Below, piece by piece: positions 8,241 through 16,805 of a stretch of 39,198 nucleotides of DNA. Origin of the DNA: Lachnospiraceae bacterium. Lineage in GTDB: Bacteria > Bacillota > Clostridia > Lachnospirales > Lachnospiraceae. The stretch spans positions 1 to 39,198 of the forward strand of contig SVEB01000106.1 of the NCBI GenBank assembly GCA_015057635.1, given 5' to 3'. A program made the translations under genes and the position numbers. Numbering within the stretch: position 1 is the first letter of the stretch; every line of letters begins with the position of its first letter. The notes below the pieces were generated by a model. That model worked only from the letters and a program-made list of their open reading frames with translations, ran no database searches and was not told the DNA's origin.

Positions 8241-8867
8241 CTAGTCAATTACACGGACTGCTGTGATAACAGGCTGATCTTCCTTATAAACAGTCCCGTT
8301 ATTATCCTGAACAATCGCATCCTCACAGATCCGATCCACGATATCCATACCGTCTGTCACATAGCCGAACACCGCATACTTTCCGTCTAAGGGTGCCTGG
8401 TCCTCCTGAACGATAAAGAACTGAGAACTTGCACTGTCCGGTATCCTTGTTCTTGCCATGGAAATCGCTCCTCTTGTATGGGTAAGCGGATTCTCTACCC
8501 CATTTTCAGAAAACTCGCCCTTAATCGTCTGTTCGGATCCTCCGGTCCCATCCCCCATTGGGTCTCCACCCTGAATCATAAACCCGCTTATAATGCGGTG
8601 AAAAGTAAGCCCGTCATAGAATCCATCCTTTGCAAGGGTGATAAAGTTTGTAACGCTGATCGGTGCATGATCCGCATCTAATTCCACGGAAATGGTTCCG
8701 TAATCCTGCACTTCAATCTCCACATGATGAAGTCCGCTCATAAGCGTTTCCGGTGAGAACATTCCAGTCCCTTCCTCACTTCCATCTGTCTGTGTTTTCG
8801 TTCCACATCCAACAAGCAGCATTCCTGCCATCATAACCGCCATACATAGATAGATAAGTTTTTTCAT
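8241..8867 (-). CDS. Lipoprotein cyclophilin-type peptidyl-prolyl isomerase
   Basis: It accelerates cis-trans proline isomerisation in exported proteins while anchored to the outer face of the membrane. The ATG at 8867 gives a lipoprotein signal (MKKLIYLCMAVMMAG, lipobox LVGC); the in-frame starts at 8876 and 8936 would bury it behind extra residues, and AAAGG is nine bases before 8867. The cyclophilin core is complete: FYDGLTFHRIISGFMIQGGD with the catalytic Arg, SARTRIPDSASSQFFI-type region and FGYVTDGMDIVD. It lies 25 bases downstream of murI, so they may share a transcript. Confidence 0.92.
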   Translation of the reverse strand: MKKLIYLCMAVMMAGMLLVGCGTKTQTDGSEEGTGMFSPETLMSGLHHVEIEVQDYGTISVELDADHAPISVTNFITLAKDGFYDGLTFHRIISGFMIQGGDPMGDGTGGSEQTIKGEFSENGVENPLTHTRGAISMARTRIPDSASSQFFIVQEDQAPLDGKYAVFGYVTDGMDIVDRICEDAIVQDNNGTVYKEDQPVITAVRVID

Positions 8868-8892
8868 TGCCTTCATCCTTTCGTTTTTCTTC

Positions 8893-9675
8893 TTACTGTA
8901 TCTGACGCATCCTTTCAAGACGCGATAAAAGTTCATTTACCTTAGCAAGCTTTTCTGGTTCTACAATCTCTTCTCCGGAAGAATAGAAGGTCACCATTGG
9001 CTCTTGCATCTCCAGGGCATCATTCTCTTCTAACTTGCGGATCAGCTGATGGATGGTTCCTTCATTTCCATCCACAAAATGAACGGTTTCCGGAAGCACC
9101 TTGCGGAAACTGTTCTTAAAGTAATTGAAATGCGTACATCCTAATACAAGAGAGGAATACTCTTCGGCATTAAAATCCTGAAATACTTCTTTGAGATATT
9201 CGGTCACTTCCTCAGAATCGAATATTCCCTGTTCCGCAAATCGTACCAGCTTTGGAAGCGGAATCAGATCAACTAAATGTTGCTTATCCACCTTCTCGAT
9301 CAGATATTTCATCTTGTCCCCTTTTACGGTTACCGGTGTAGCTGTAACAAATACGCGCTTGTCTCCATACAGATCAATTGCTTTTTTTACAGCCGGCTCC
9401 ATGCCGATGATCGGGATGGAATATTTCTTTCGAATCTCATTGATTGCCACGCTGGTCGCTGTATTACATGCTACAACAATGGCCTTTACATCTTGCTTTA
9501 TCATAAAAGAAACAATCTCATCCACATAGCCCATGATCTGTTCCTTTGTCTTTTCTCCATATGGCACATGCTTCTGATCTGCATAAAATATAAACTGTTC
9601 ATTCGGAAGCGCCTTCAGCGCATATTCTAACACTGACAGACCGCCAATTCCAGAATCAAAAACTCCTATCTTCAT
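8893..9675 (-). CDS. murI: Glutamate racemase
   Basis: It converts L-glutamate to D-glutamate for peptidoglycan precursors. The 260-residue length is normal. The two catalytic cysteines are in ACNTATS (Cys70) and LGCTHF (Cys180, followed by His182); GVFDSGIGGLSV (Asp7, Ser8) and YADQKHVPYG are substrate-pocket motifs. AGGAG lies eight bases before the ATG. The cyclophilin lipoprotein follows directly. Confidence 0.97.
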   Translation of the reverse strand: MKIGVFDSGIGGLSVLEYALKALPNEQFIFYADQKHVPYGEKTKEQIMGYVDEIVSFMIKQDVKAIVVACNTATSVAINEIRKKYSIPIIGMEPAVKKAIDLYGDKRVFVTATPVTVKGDKMKYLIEKVDKQHLVDLIPLPKLVRFAEQGIFDSEEVTEYLKEVFQDFNAEEYSSLVLGCTHFNYFKNSFRKVLPETVHFVDGNEGTIHQLIRKLEENDALEMQEPMVTFYSSGEEIVEPEKLAKVNELLSRLERMRQIQ

Positions 9676-9796
9676 CTGTCTAGCTCCTGCATATTATTCA
9701 TCTTATTCGCTTGTATTCCGTTCAAGCCAGACTTCATTATAACACAGAAAGCATATATCTTCCATCCTATTCAAAAGATATTCTGGATGGAAGATA

Positions 9797-10072
9797 TTAC
9801 ATCAAAAACAATATATAAAACATAAAAGACATTCGATATAAAAAATATGTCCAAATAAAAATCTCATTAAAGCGTCCCAACCTTCTTAACATCTGCTTTA
9901 TCACATCTGCACGGATATCAACACCTACAACGCCGACGACCGTTCCGCTTTCAGCAAAAATCGGTGCATAGCCGCTGATATAGATTCCCCATTCATCCTG
10001 ATTAAAATCATCATCCGCTACGGCTGTTCCTACAAATACTGTTTCAATCTTATCAAAACTTTTTTCATCCAC
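9797..10072 (-). pseudogene. Remnant of a Cache-type sensor domain
   Basis: A 91-codon frame whose middle (YISGYAPIFAESGTVVGVVGVDI) matches the end of the extracellular Cache sensor domain seen in chemoreceptors and sensor kinases. There is no signal anchor before it and no signalling domain after it; a hydrophobic tail follows and then a stop. Its GTG start overlaps the terminator of the NCS2 permease gene and has no ribosome site. It is probably a degraded receptor or diguanylate cyclase. Confidence 0.65.
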
Positions 10073-10108
10073 AAAAAGCAGGTGCCATCTTGACCACCTG
10101 CTTTTTGT
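10071..10108 (-). terminator. Terminator of the NCS2 permease gene
   Basis: Arms acaaaaagcaggtg and cacctgctttttgt, with five T on both sides. It lies seven bases after the permease stop. Confidence 0.9.
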
Positions 10109-10114
10109 GAATGC

Positions 10115-11488
10115 CTAAATCAATATATATTTTAAAATAAATAATAGTGCCAGAATATACATCAGTATACTGATCTTCTTCTGCTTTGCCTTCCCGGTCA
10201 CAAGATTGATCACAACATAGGAGATCACACCCATTGCGATGCCTTCTGAAATGCTATACATAAATGCCATTGCAAGAATCGTGACAAATGCCGGAATAGC
10301 TTCCGAATAATCATTAAAATCAATATGTACCACAGAACATAACATAAAGAATCCGACCAATACAAGCGCCGGTGCAGTGGCGAAGGACGGAATTGCCAAA
10401 AAGATTGGAGACAGGAATAAGGATATTAAAAATAAAAGTGCAGTCGTAATGCCGGTAAGCCCTGTCCGTCCGCCTTCCGATACACCGGATGCGCTTTCCA
10501 CATATGTGGTTGTGGTGGATGTGCCAAGAACAGCACCTGCTGATGTTGCAACGGCATCTGCAAGCAGAGCGCCTTTGATATGTTTTAACTTCCCTTTTTC
10601 ATCTAACATTCCGGCCTTTGAGGAAACGCCAATTAACGTTCCGAGCGTATCAAACATATCCACAAATAAAAATGCGAATACAACAATCAAGAATTTGCCC
10701 GTGAACAATTCCGAAAAGTCCATTTTTCCAAAGGTCGGTGCAATAGACGGAATCCTAAGTCCATTTGAAAAATCCGGGAACAGGCTGTAATATCCGGCTG
10801 CTGCATCCGGCTTGTACAGATGCGTTGCCTGACAGATCATACCGAGCACCCAGGTGATTAAAATACCCCATAATATATTTCCCTTTACTTTCTTAATCAC
10901 AAGCACTGCCGTAATCAAAATACCGATCAGTGCTAACAAAACCGTAATGCCTTCGGTATTAAATGTACCGGCTTCCCTGGAATTCTTAAATGAGAACACA
11001 GTCACTAAGGTTGAGCTATCCACTACGATATGCGCATTCTGCAGCCCGATAAAAGTAATAAATAAGCCGATGCCTACTGCAACCCCATGCTTTAATGTCA
11101 TCGGTATCGCATTGAATACGGCTTCCCTTACTTTCGTGAGAGATAACAGGATAAAGATAATGCCTTCCACAAATACCGCTGCCAATGCCATCTTCCAGGA
11201 GTATCCCATCCCTCCTACTACCGTATAAGCAAAGTAAGCATTTAACCCCATCCCCGGCGCTAGCGCAAATGGATAGTTTGCAAAGAGCGCCATGCATAGC
11301 GTGCCGACACAGGCCGCTAACGCTGTTGCCGTAAAGATTGCCCCGGAGTCCATCCCCGTTGCTCCTAAGATTGTCGGATTAACTGCCAGAATATAAGCCA
11401 TCGTCATAAATGTTGTAATACCAGCAATCACTTCCGTCTTTACATCTGTGTGATTCTCTTTCAGGTGAAATAATCTGTCTGCCTTCAT
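10115..11488 (-). CDS. NCS2-family purine permease (AzgA/PbuG type)
   Basis: A 457-residue polytopic membrane transporter with about 12-14 hydrophobic segments. The family's proton symporters take up hypoxanthine, guanine or adenine. Typical features are the N-terminus (EVIAGITTFMTMAYILAVNP), the ALAPGMGLNAYFAYTVV segment, FADMFDT-type VDMFDTLGTLIG, and the GTSTTTTYVESASGVSEGGRTGLT signature. AGGGAGG precedes the start. I found no purine riboswitch upstream. The exact base carried cannot be read from sequence. Confidence 0.93.
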   Translation of the reverse strand: MKADRLFHLKENHTDVKTEVIAGITTFMTMAYILAVNPTILGATGMDSGAIFTATALAACVGTLCMALFANYPFALAPGMGLNAYFAYTVVGGMGYSWKMALAAVFVEGIIFILLSLTKVREAVFNAIPMTLKHGVAVGIGLFITFIGLQNAHIVVDSSTLVTVFSFKNSREAGTFNTEGITVLLALIGILITAVLVIKKVKGNILWGILITWVLGMICQATHLYKPDAAAGYYSLFPDFSNGLRIPSIAPTFGKMDFSELFTGKFLIVVFAFLFVDMFDTLGTLIGVSSKAGMLDEKGKLKHIKGALLADAVATSAGAVLGTSTTTTYVESASGVSEGGRTGLTGITTALLFLISLFLSPIFLAIPSFATAPALVLVGFFMLCSVVHIDFNDYSEAIPAFVTILAMAFMYSISEGIAMGVISYVVINLVTGKAKQKKISILMYILALLFILKYILI

Positions 11489-11805
11489 AACAAATCCTCC
11501 CTTTTTGGTAATCTTGTAAATCGAAATAACCAGCTGCTAATACTTAAAAACATATCTATATTGTATGCGAGGGCATGACCAATAAAGACCGGAAAAACAA
11601 ACAAAACTACCTCGTCTCATGCCGCGCCCCTTCATCCTTGATGGCCGCCGGTCCTGATCCTGGTAGTTATTCTCTGTTCTATATTTCATGCCGCCTTTAT
11701 CTTACTCTTTTTCCTGTTTTATTACATATTATTTTTCGCTTTTATCCCCCGCAGGGCGGATTCCCCGAATCTCGCCCGTCGTCCTCCCCGTTCATCCGTC
11801 TGTGC
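11489..11805. other. Intergenic, upstream of the purine permease gene
   Basis: Contains the permease ribosome site and a C-rich stretch without a recognised gene. The long frames here come from low stop-codon density and show no family resemblance. No purine-riboswitch core is present. Confidence 0.5.
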
Positions 11806-12057
11806 ACGATGCGTTTTGGCACAAAACGCATCGTAAGGTCGAGAAATGGCCGTGGCATCCCGGATGGGGAGGGGCTAGATTTTTTCGGATGTACGGCATC
11901 AAGGCGGACAAAAGGGAGGATTGGTCTTCGAATAGCAGACAGTGTTTTCCTGTCTGATAGTCGAAGACGAATCCTCCCTTTTGTCCGAGCTTGTGACGAA
12001 CATCGAAAAATATCTAGCCTCTCCCCATCCGGGATGCCACGGCCATTTCTCGACCTT
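11806..12057. repeat. 223-nt near-perfect palindrome with an adjacent hairpin
   Basis: From 11835 to 12057 the sequence folds back on itself. The outer arms (aaggtcgagaaatggccgtg... / ...cacggccatttctcgacctt) match over about 45 of 46 bases. After a partly paired stretch, inner arms starting cggacaaaagggaggatt match with four mismatches over 38 bases around the loop tgttttc. A separate hairpin, acgatgcgtttt/aaaacgcatcgt, sits at 11806-11834. The palindrome starts 22 bases after the glutaredoxin-like gene. No transposase is nearby. It may be a miniature inverted-repeat element, a structured RNA or an outsized terminator. Confidence 0.85.
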
Positions 12058-12079
12058 CTCCCAATCTCCAAAACGCTAC

Positions 12080-12397
12080 CTAGCAGTGTCCTTTTCCGTC
12101 GAGGGAGCAGGCCTGCACAGGTGGCTCTACTGGAGTCAGGTCAACGTCTACGTAGTTTTCGATTTCGAACGTTTTAGTTCCGTCCTCTAAGATAAAGAAT
12201 GGAATTCCGATTCTTCCGCCTTCCTTCACCTCATCAAACATCGCTTCCTTATCGCGGTATGCTAAAAATTCCTTCATCACCGCAGTAGTTTCTGTAATAT
12301 TACGATAATCTAATTCCACATCAGCACGTTTCATCAGCTGTTCCTTTGCAATCACGCAATCCGGACAGATTGGTGCACCATACATAGTAATCTTCAT
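12080..12397 (-). CDS. Glutaredoxin/thioredoxin-fold protein
   Basis: A 105-residue soluble thioredoxin-fold protein with the redox motif CPDC (Cys12-Cys15, in YGAPICPDCVIAKEQL) and the cis-Pro loop in GIPFFIL. The family transfers electrons to disulfides. Two more cysteines sit in the C-terminal tail (ACSLDGKGHC), which is unusual and could be metal-binding or a second redox pair. AAAGGATG lies before the ATG. The long palindrome lies directly downstream. Confidence 0.85.
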   Translation of the reverse strand: MKITMYGAPICPDCVIAKEQLMKRADVELDYRNITETTAVMKEFLAYRDKEAMFDEVKEGGRIGIPFFILEDGTKTFEIENYVDVDLTPVEPPVQACSLDGKGHC

Positions 12398-12506
12398 ATA
12401 ATATCATCCTTTCTATCTAATACCGTAACACTAACAAAAATCTTATAAAAATGCAATACATAACGATGATAAGGTGATATGTAATATACATAAGGTGACA
12501 TAGCAT

Positions 12507-12542
12507 AAAAAGGCACATTTCCAAACGGAATGTGCCTTTTTT
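12507..12542 (-). terminator. Terminator of the second alpha/beta hydrolase
   Basis: Arms aggcacatt/aatgtgcct with A-run and T-run on either side; usable on both strands. Confidence 0.85.
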
Positions 12543-12550
12543 CTATTCCT

Positions 12551-13357
12551 TTATTTTTTGATACTGCTTCCCTCACATACAACATCCATGATCCCGTTTA
12601 CATATGCCGTCACTTCTTCATTTAACAGATAGGATTCATGTGAAATCCCTTCAAATATACGAACTATCGCATCCGCATAGCATTCTCCCAGCTTTCTTTG
12701 AAGTCCTGCTGTAAGCGTCTTATCCGAATCCGATCCGATTATGTATGTCTTACACTGTGTATGTTTTGCATACTCCTTCACATCCATGTTATTGGAAATG
12801 AATACTTTTGCAGGTCCCCAAAAAATCGGAATAATCTTATTATATAGATCCGATACGTCCCGATATCCTGCTAACAAAATCAGCGCATCACATTTCTTTG
12901 CACTCCCTAAATAAGCCGCCATTCCGACACCATAGCTATGTCCCATCACCATGATTTTTCGTCCCGGATAACGATTTGCTGCCCATTCATACATTTCCTC
13001 TGCTGTCTTCTTCATCGTGGCAAGATTCATCTTCCCCTTGCTTTTCTGGCTTCCATAATAATCAGCTGCAAGAAAAGGACAGTCAAATGATCCTGCATAC
13101 TTTGCAACTGCATTATAGGCAATATCATTCGATCCTCCAAAGAATAAAATCACCTGTTCGGATTCTTTCTCTAAGGAATATCCATATCCGGTCAGATTCT
13201 TATTAAAAGAAATGGAAACCGGTATATAGGAAGCATCCTTTATCTGCTTTGCTCCCTTATAAAAAGAATAGCTGATTGTCTGCATAACAAAATTGCACCC
13301 AAATCCAATGATTAAGATCCACATCACAATCTTTAGTATCAACCTGCACTGTTCCAT
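12551..13357 (-). CDS. Membrane-anchored alpha/beta hydrolase 2
   Basis: A 268-residue hydrolase with an N-terminal membrane segment (about 5-25) and an extracytoplasmic alpha/beta domain. The nucleophile is Ser141 in GHSYG, the acid Asp210 or Asp212 in IIGSDSDK, and the base His240 in ISHESY. The ATG at 13357 is chosen because AGAGGAAG lies seven bases upstream; two earlier in-frame ATGs lack one. The plan resembles the hydrolase at 2536-3279, but the nucleophile elbow differs (GHSLG there, GHSYG here). The substrate is unknown. Confidence 0.82.
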   Translation of the reverse strand: MEQCRLILKIVMWILIIGFGCNFVMQTISYSFYKGAKQIKDASYIPVSISFNKNLTGYGYSLEKESEQVILFFGGSNDIAYNAVAKYAGSFDCPFLAADYYGSQKSKGKMNLATMKKTAEEMYEWAANRYPGRKIMVMGHSYGVGMAAYLGSAKKCDALILLAGYRDVSDLYNKIIPIFWGPAKVFISNNMDVKEYAKHTQCKTYIIGSDSDKTLTAGLQRKLGECYADAIVRIFEGISHESYLLNEEVTAYVNGIMDVVCEGSSIKK

Positions 13358-13431
13358 CTTAAAGCTTCCTCTCATTTTCAATCTCCCGACTGCTTAAGTT
13401 CAAAACGAATCTAATCTAAATTTTCATGTAA

Positions 13432-13938
13432 CTATTTTTGCTTCTTTGCATTCTGATATGTAACATAGCAATGTCCGATTCCAAAAATCACAGCACTGAT
13501 TATTAACAGGATATGTCGCATCATTATCCCACTTAATAAAAAGATGCCGGTTGGCAGGATTGCCAGTGCCATGCTGACCCATAACCGCTGTTTTCTAAAA
13601 TAAAGAATCCACATGACCCAATACACCAGCAGCAGCACAGCATTTCCAATAAAATAACCCATCCATGTCCCAACTCCTGAGAATCCAAATTCCGCAATCC
13701 CAATATTAAATATCATAAGAAACATGCTCATATATCGTCCAACCTGTTCGAGCACACAGAATGTCTTATTGGTACAGGCATTCTTGGCTCCTCGAAACTT
13801 TATAGCATAAAATAAATTAGGCGCTAATAATAAAACCATAAAAATCAGCCCCGTCAGATTAAACCAGCCTGTATCCACTTCTCCTGCAAGAAAGACTGAT
13901 GTAGGGCCGTCCGCGCCTCCAATGATTGTCACATCCAC
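13432..13938 (-). CDS. Small membrane protein with a GGADGPTSVFLAG N-terminus
   Basis: A 168-residue protein with about five membrane segments and no recognised family as a whole. The first residues (MDVTIIGGADGPTSVFLAG) closely match a motif within sodium-pumping decarboxylase beta subunits (OadB/GcdB), but the rest does not. The start is GTG with GGAGG nine bases upstream. It is either a separate small family or a fused fragment. No function is assigned. Confidence 0.6.
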   Translation of the reverse strand: MDVTIIGGADGPTSVFLAGEVDTGWFNLTGLIFMVLLLAPNLFYAIKFRGAKNACTNKTFCVLEQVGRYMSMFLMIFNIGIAEFGFSGVGTWMGYFIGNAVLLLVYWVMWILYFRKQRLWVSMALAILPTGIFLLSGIMMRHILLIISAVIFGIGHCYVTYQNAKKQK

Positions 13939-14110
13939 TTTAACTTACCTCCGCTAATAAAACTGTTTTGCTTATCTGACCATGATAACATACTTTCTTT
14001 ATTTTTCCAATCCTATTAGAATTTTGTACTGCCTTCCTTCTTTCTGCCTGTACCTTATTGTGTTCTGAAAAAGAGTATAAAGGAATGAAACAAGCTTCTT
14101 AATACTAAAA
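13939..14110. other. Intergenic between two small membrane-protein genes
   Basis: It holds the GGAGG ribosome site of the gene starting at 13938. No conserved element was recognised. Confidence 0.4.
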
Positions 14111-14166
14111 AGCCGGTTTATTCTTTATGATGCAGACTGTACTGTATCATAAAGAATAAACCGGCC
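14111..14166 (-). terminator. Terminator of the 108-residue membrane protein gene
   Basis: A 20-bp stem (gccggtttattctttatgat / atcataaagaataaaccggc) with a 14-base loop, followed on the minus strand by T4. Confidence 0.75.
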
Positions 14167-14231
14167 TCTATTTTATAAGGGGGCGTTAATAATCCTATAA
14201 ATTCTTACTGTTTTTGATTTCTTTCTTTATC

Positions 14232-14558
14232 CTACATTAAGAATAAAGTATAAAGTCCTCCTGCTACCGAAATTGTAACAAGGATCTTGCTAAGCATTGA
14301 CTGCTTCTTTGTTACAAATCTTACACCAGTACCGGCAACCGCTACAAATCCGATTACCCAGTGCATAACCTGCTGTACGACAAAGTTGGTTGGTTCTGCA
14401 TTTGCGCCTAAATAAGCAATCAGAAGGCTGTATGCAGTCATAAGAACCAAAATCACATCTGATGTGTTACTGTTTTTGACCTTAAATAATAATACTGTAC
14501 TAATAATCCCAAGTACGATCATCACTACAAATAATACGAATAATAAACCTAATGCCAT
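14232..14558 (-). CDS. Small membrane protein, unrecognised
   Basis: A 108-residue hydrophobic protein with three to four membrane segments (about 3-26, 35-52, 62-80, 88-106). AAAGGAGG lies before the ATG. It is a single-gene unit ending in a strong hairpin. It has no catalytic motif or family that I recognise. Confidence 0.6.
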   Translation of the reverse strand: MALGLLFVLFVVMIVLGIISTVLLFKVKNSNTSDVILVLMTAYSLLIAYLGANAEPTNFVVQQVMHWVIGFVAVAGTGVRFVTKKQSMLSKILVTISVAGGLYTLFLM

Positions 14559-14809
14559 ATATTTATCCTCCTTTAGATGCCCTGTCAGGCACCATGTATC
14601 TTTTCTTGACTATGCACATATCTTATCAGCCAAATCTGTCTTTTTTCCTGGGTAAATTCTAAAGAATTCTGTATATGATAAACTGCCTTGCCAGTCTCCG
14701 GTCAGATTCTCCTATTCACTCCCGTTTTGCCGGCATTCTATCCGTTTCCTCTATCCATTCTTCTATCCGCAATCAATCTCCATGCGATTTTTCTATCTAT
14801 AATCATCCT
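14559..14809. other. Intergenic, no gene recognised
   Basis: Contains the ribosome site and a small stem (tgcc/ggca, about 14579-14592) of the gene starting at 14558, and pyrimidine-rich sequence after the kinase stop. Nothing else is supported. Confidence 0.4.
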
Positions 14810-15862
14810 CTAATGATTCTGTTCGACTGGAATACGAATGGTCAGCGAAAAGATATCGTCTTCATTCGAAATAAGGACGATACCACCAATCTCCCCTATC
14901 ATTCTTTCCACTCCCTTTAGACCCAGAAGATGACTTTCCACGTTCTTTCTCTGATATTCCCCAATCACCACATTCTCCTGCACGATCACCAGATGCTCAT
15001 TCTCAATCTCAGCCTGTATTGTAATTGGATGAATCGGGTCGGCATACTTTTCGATATTAGATATCAGATTATCAAAAATCCTGGACATATTCTCCCGATT
15101 GATTTGAAGCGAAAATGACTCCTTCGGCGTCTTTAAAATATCCACCACAAAACCCGATTCCTCTAAAAAGTCTTTCGCATCAAAAAATACTTGATTTAAG
15201 AATTGTCTGCCATCCACTTTCTCCAGAACTTTTTTCTCTTCGATATCCTTTAAACAATTTTCAAACAGGCTGTCCGTCATCTCCTTAATTCGGTACGCCT
15301 TTTCATACGCTTTTTCGGCATACATCTGAAGCTGTTCCTGACTGGCATACTGTTCATCCCTAATAAACTGCAGATAACTCATGACTGCCGTTAACGGAGT
15401 CCGAATATCATGAGACAGGGATGCTACCGTCTGAAACCTTTCCTTCTTCATCTGCTCGGAAACCTGGAATTCTTCCTGCATCGTCTGTGCAAGCGAATTA
15501 ATTCTTTCTGCTAAGTCTGTAAGTTCATCCTCCCCGATCAATTCAATCCGTTTTGTAAGGTTCCCTGACTCCATCTCTTCTACCGCTTTGCTGATCTCAA
15601 TCATATAGGAAAACTTCTGCTGTAATAATAAAATCAAAGTAAAAAAGGCGATCACGACGCCGGCCGCTATAATGGCCACACCAATCCAATATTCGGTCTC
15701 CGTACTGACACCGCCCCCCTGCTGCCCGATATAATTTAAGGTAATTACTTCTGCTGCCCATCGAAAGAATAGAATAATTGCAACCCCACACAGGATAGCG
15801 AATGCGAAATATTCAAAAAGGATGAGCAACAGCTTTGATGGCTTCTCTTTTTTAATCCACAT
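14810..15862 (-). CDS. Sensor histidine kinase
   Basis: Membrane sensor of a two-component pair. Two membrane segments (about 11-32 and 58-80) frame a short external loop; then come HAMP (about 82-135), HisKA with the phospho-acceptor His151 (SLSHDIRTPL), and an ATPase domain with the N-box Asn265/Asn269 (NLISN). The expected DxGxG G1 box is absent; the matching stretch reads IVQENVVIGEYQRK. ATP binding may be weakened or use other residues. Its start overlaps the regulator gene by 11 bases, indicating translational coupling. Confidence 0.9.
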   Translation of the reverse strand: MWIKKEKPSKLLLILFEYFAFAILCGVAIILFFRWAAEVITLNYIGQQGGGVSTETEYWIGVAIIAAGVVIAFFTLILLLQQKFSYMIEISKAVEEMESGNLTKRIELIGEDELTDLAERINSLAQTMQEEFQVSEQMKKERFQTVASLSHDIRTPLTAVMSYLQFIRDEQYASQEQLQMYAEKAYEKAYRIKEMTDSLFENCLKDIEEKKVLEKVDGRQFLNQVFFDAKDFLEESGFVVDILKTPKESFSLQINRENMSRIFDNLISNIEKYADPIHPITIQAEIENEHLVIVQENVVIGEYQRKNVESHLLGLKGVERMIGEIGGIVLISNEDDIFSLTIRIPVEQNH

Positions 15863-16559
15863 AATATCCCTTTCCCCAAGCGGTCTTAAGATATTCCGGA
15901 TTTCTTGGATTCACCTCAATCTTTCTGCGCAGATTTTTAATATGCACCATGATCGCATTATCCGAAGTGCCCATATAAGAATCCTTCCATATGGAATTAT
16001 AGATATTCTCCATTGAGAAAATCTTCTTCGCATTCTTAGCTAAAAGCTCTAAAATCTCATACTCCGTTGATGTTAACAGGATGACCTCGCCATTCTTTCT
16101 TACCGTTTTGGTATCCGTATTCAGTTCCAGATCATGAATATATAATTTATCTCTCTCGGAATTCTTAGCATAACCTCCATACTGGGAGCATCTGCGGATC
16201 AGTGCCTTCACTCTTAATAGAAGTTCCGCATTGGAAAATGGCTTCGATATATAGTCATCCCCGCCTGCCGAAAATCCCATCGTCTTATCTGATTCCTGGG
16301 TTCTCGCTGTCAAAAATAAAATCGGTGCGAATGTTTTCTTTCGGATCTCCGAACATGCTAAGAAACCGGACTTCTCCGGCATATTGACATCCAAGATGAT
16401 CAACGATACCGTATCATCTGCCTTCTCCACCGCTTCCTTTCCATCTGCAGCGGTAATCACCTCATACCCATCCCCCATAAGAAGAATCGAAAGGATCTCC
16501 CGAATCTCCGCATCATCATCTGCAACTAATATTTTATTCCTCGCCTGTAAATCACCCAT
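15852..16559 (-). CDS. OmpR/PhoB-family response regulator
   Basis: Receiver domain (about 9-122) with acidic residues Asp14-Asp16, phospho-acceptor Asp57 (LDVNMP), Thr84 and Lys106, followed by a winged-helix DNA-binding domain (about 138-235, ending in TAWGKGYYVD). It is first in the operon with the kinase at 14810-15862. The target genes are not evident. A dyad in the promoter suggests autoregulation or another regulator. Confidence 0.95.
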   Translation of the reverse strand: MGDLQARNKILVADDDAEIREILSILLMGDGYEVITAADGKEAVEKADDTVSLIILDVNMPEKSGFLACSEIRKKTFAPILFLTARTQESDKTMGFSAGGDDYISKPFSNAELLLRVKALIRRCSQYGGYAKNSERDKLYIHDLELNTDTKTVRKNGEVILLTSTEYEILELLAKNAKKIFSMENIYNSIWKDSYMGTSDNAIMVHIKNLRRKIEVNPRNPEYLKTAWGKGYYVD

Positions 16560-16586
16560 ACATAAATCCTGCTTTCCATCTAATCT

Positions 16587-16610
16587 AATTTTGAAATCCG
16601 ATTCAAAATT
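16587..16610 (-). promoter_or_regulatory. 9-6-9 dyad over the two-component promoter
   Basis: aattttgaa, six bases, ttcaaaatt: a perfect inverted repeat 28 bases upstream of the regulator start. On the minus strand it overlaps TTGAAT with a 17-base spacer to TTAGAT, a plausible promoter. It fits an operator for a dimeric regulator. Confidence 0.45.
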
Positions 16611-16805
16611 TATGCCTCATTCTACCATAGGCATAACGACTTGAAAAGAGACTTCTGATACTCATAGGATATCCAAATAAGACCACAAGATAAATGAAGC
16701 CATCCCTCAACTGCTAATATTTTTATACCACATATTACCATTCTCTGATTTGTTTCTTCATGACGATACATACTACATATTGAATATGTAAAGGAAAAAC
16801 AAAAC

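Noticed and set aside
11489..11600. Purine riboswitch before the NCS2 permease
   Set aside because: The conserved core blocks (TATAA..ATATGG, loop pairs) are not present.
11575..12190. Long frames on both strands over the palindrome
   Set aside because: They arise from GC-rich self-complementary sequence with few stops; the two strands give mirror-like peptides and no family match.
12394..12585. 63-codon minus-strand frame
   Set aside because: Runs across a terminator and the end of the hydrolase gene; no supporting signal.
2536..13357. Recent duplication of the two alpha/beta hydrolases
   Set aside because: They share plan and triad order only; the sequences differ widely.
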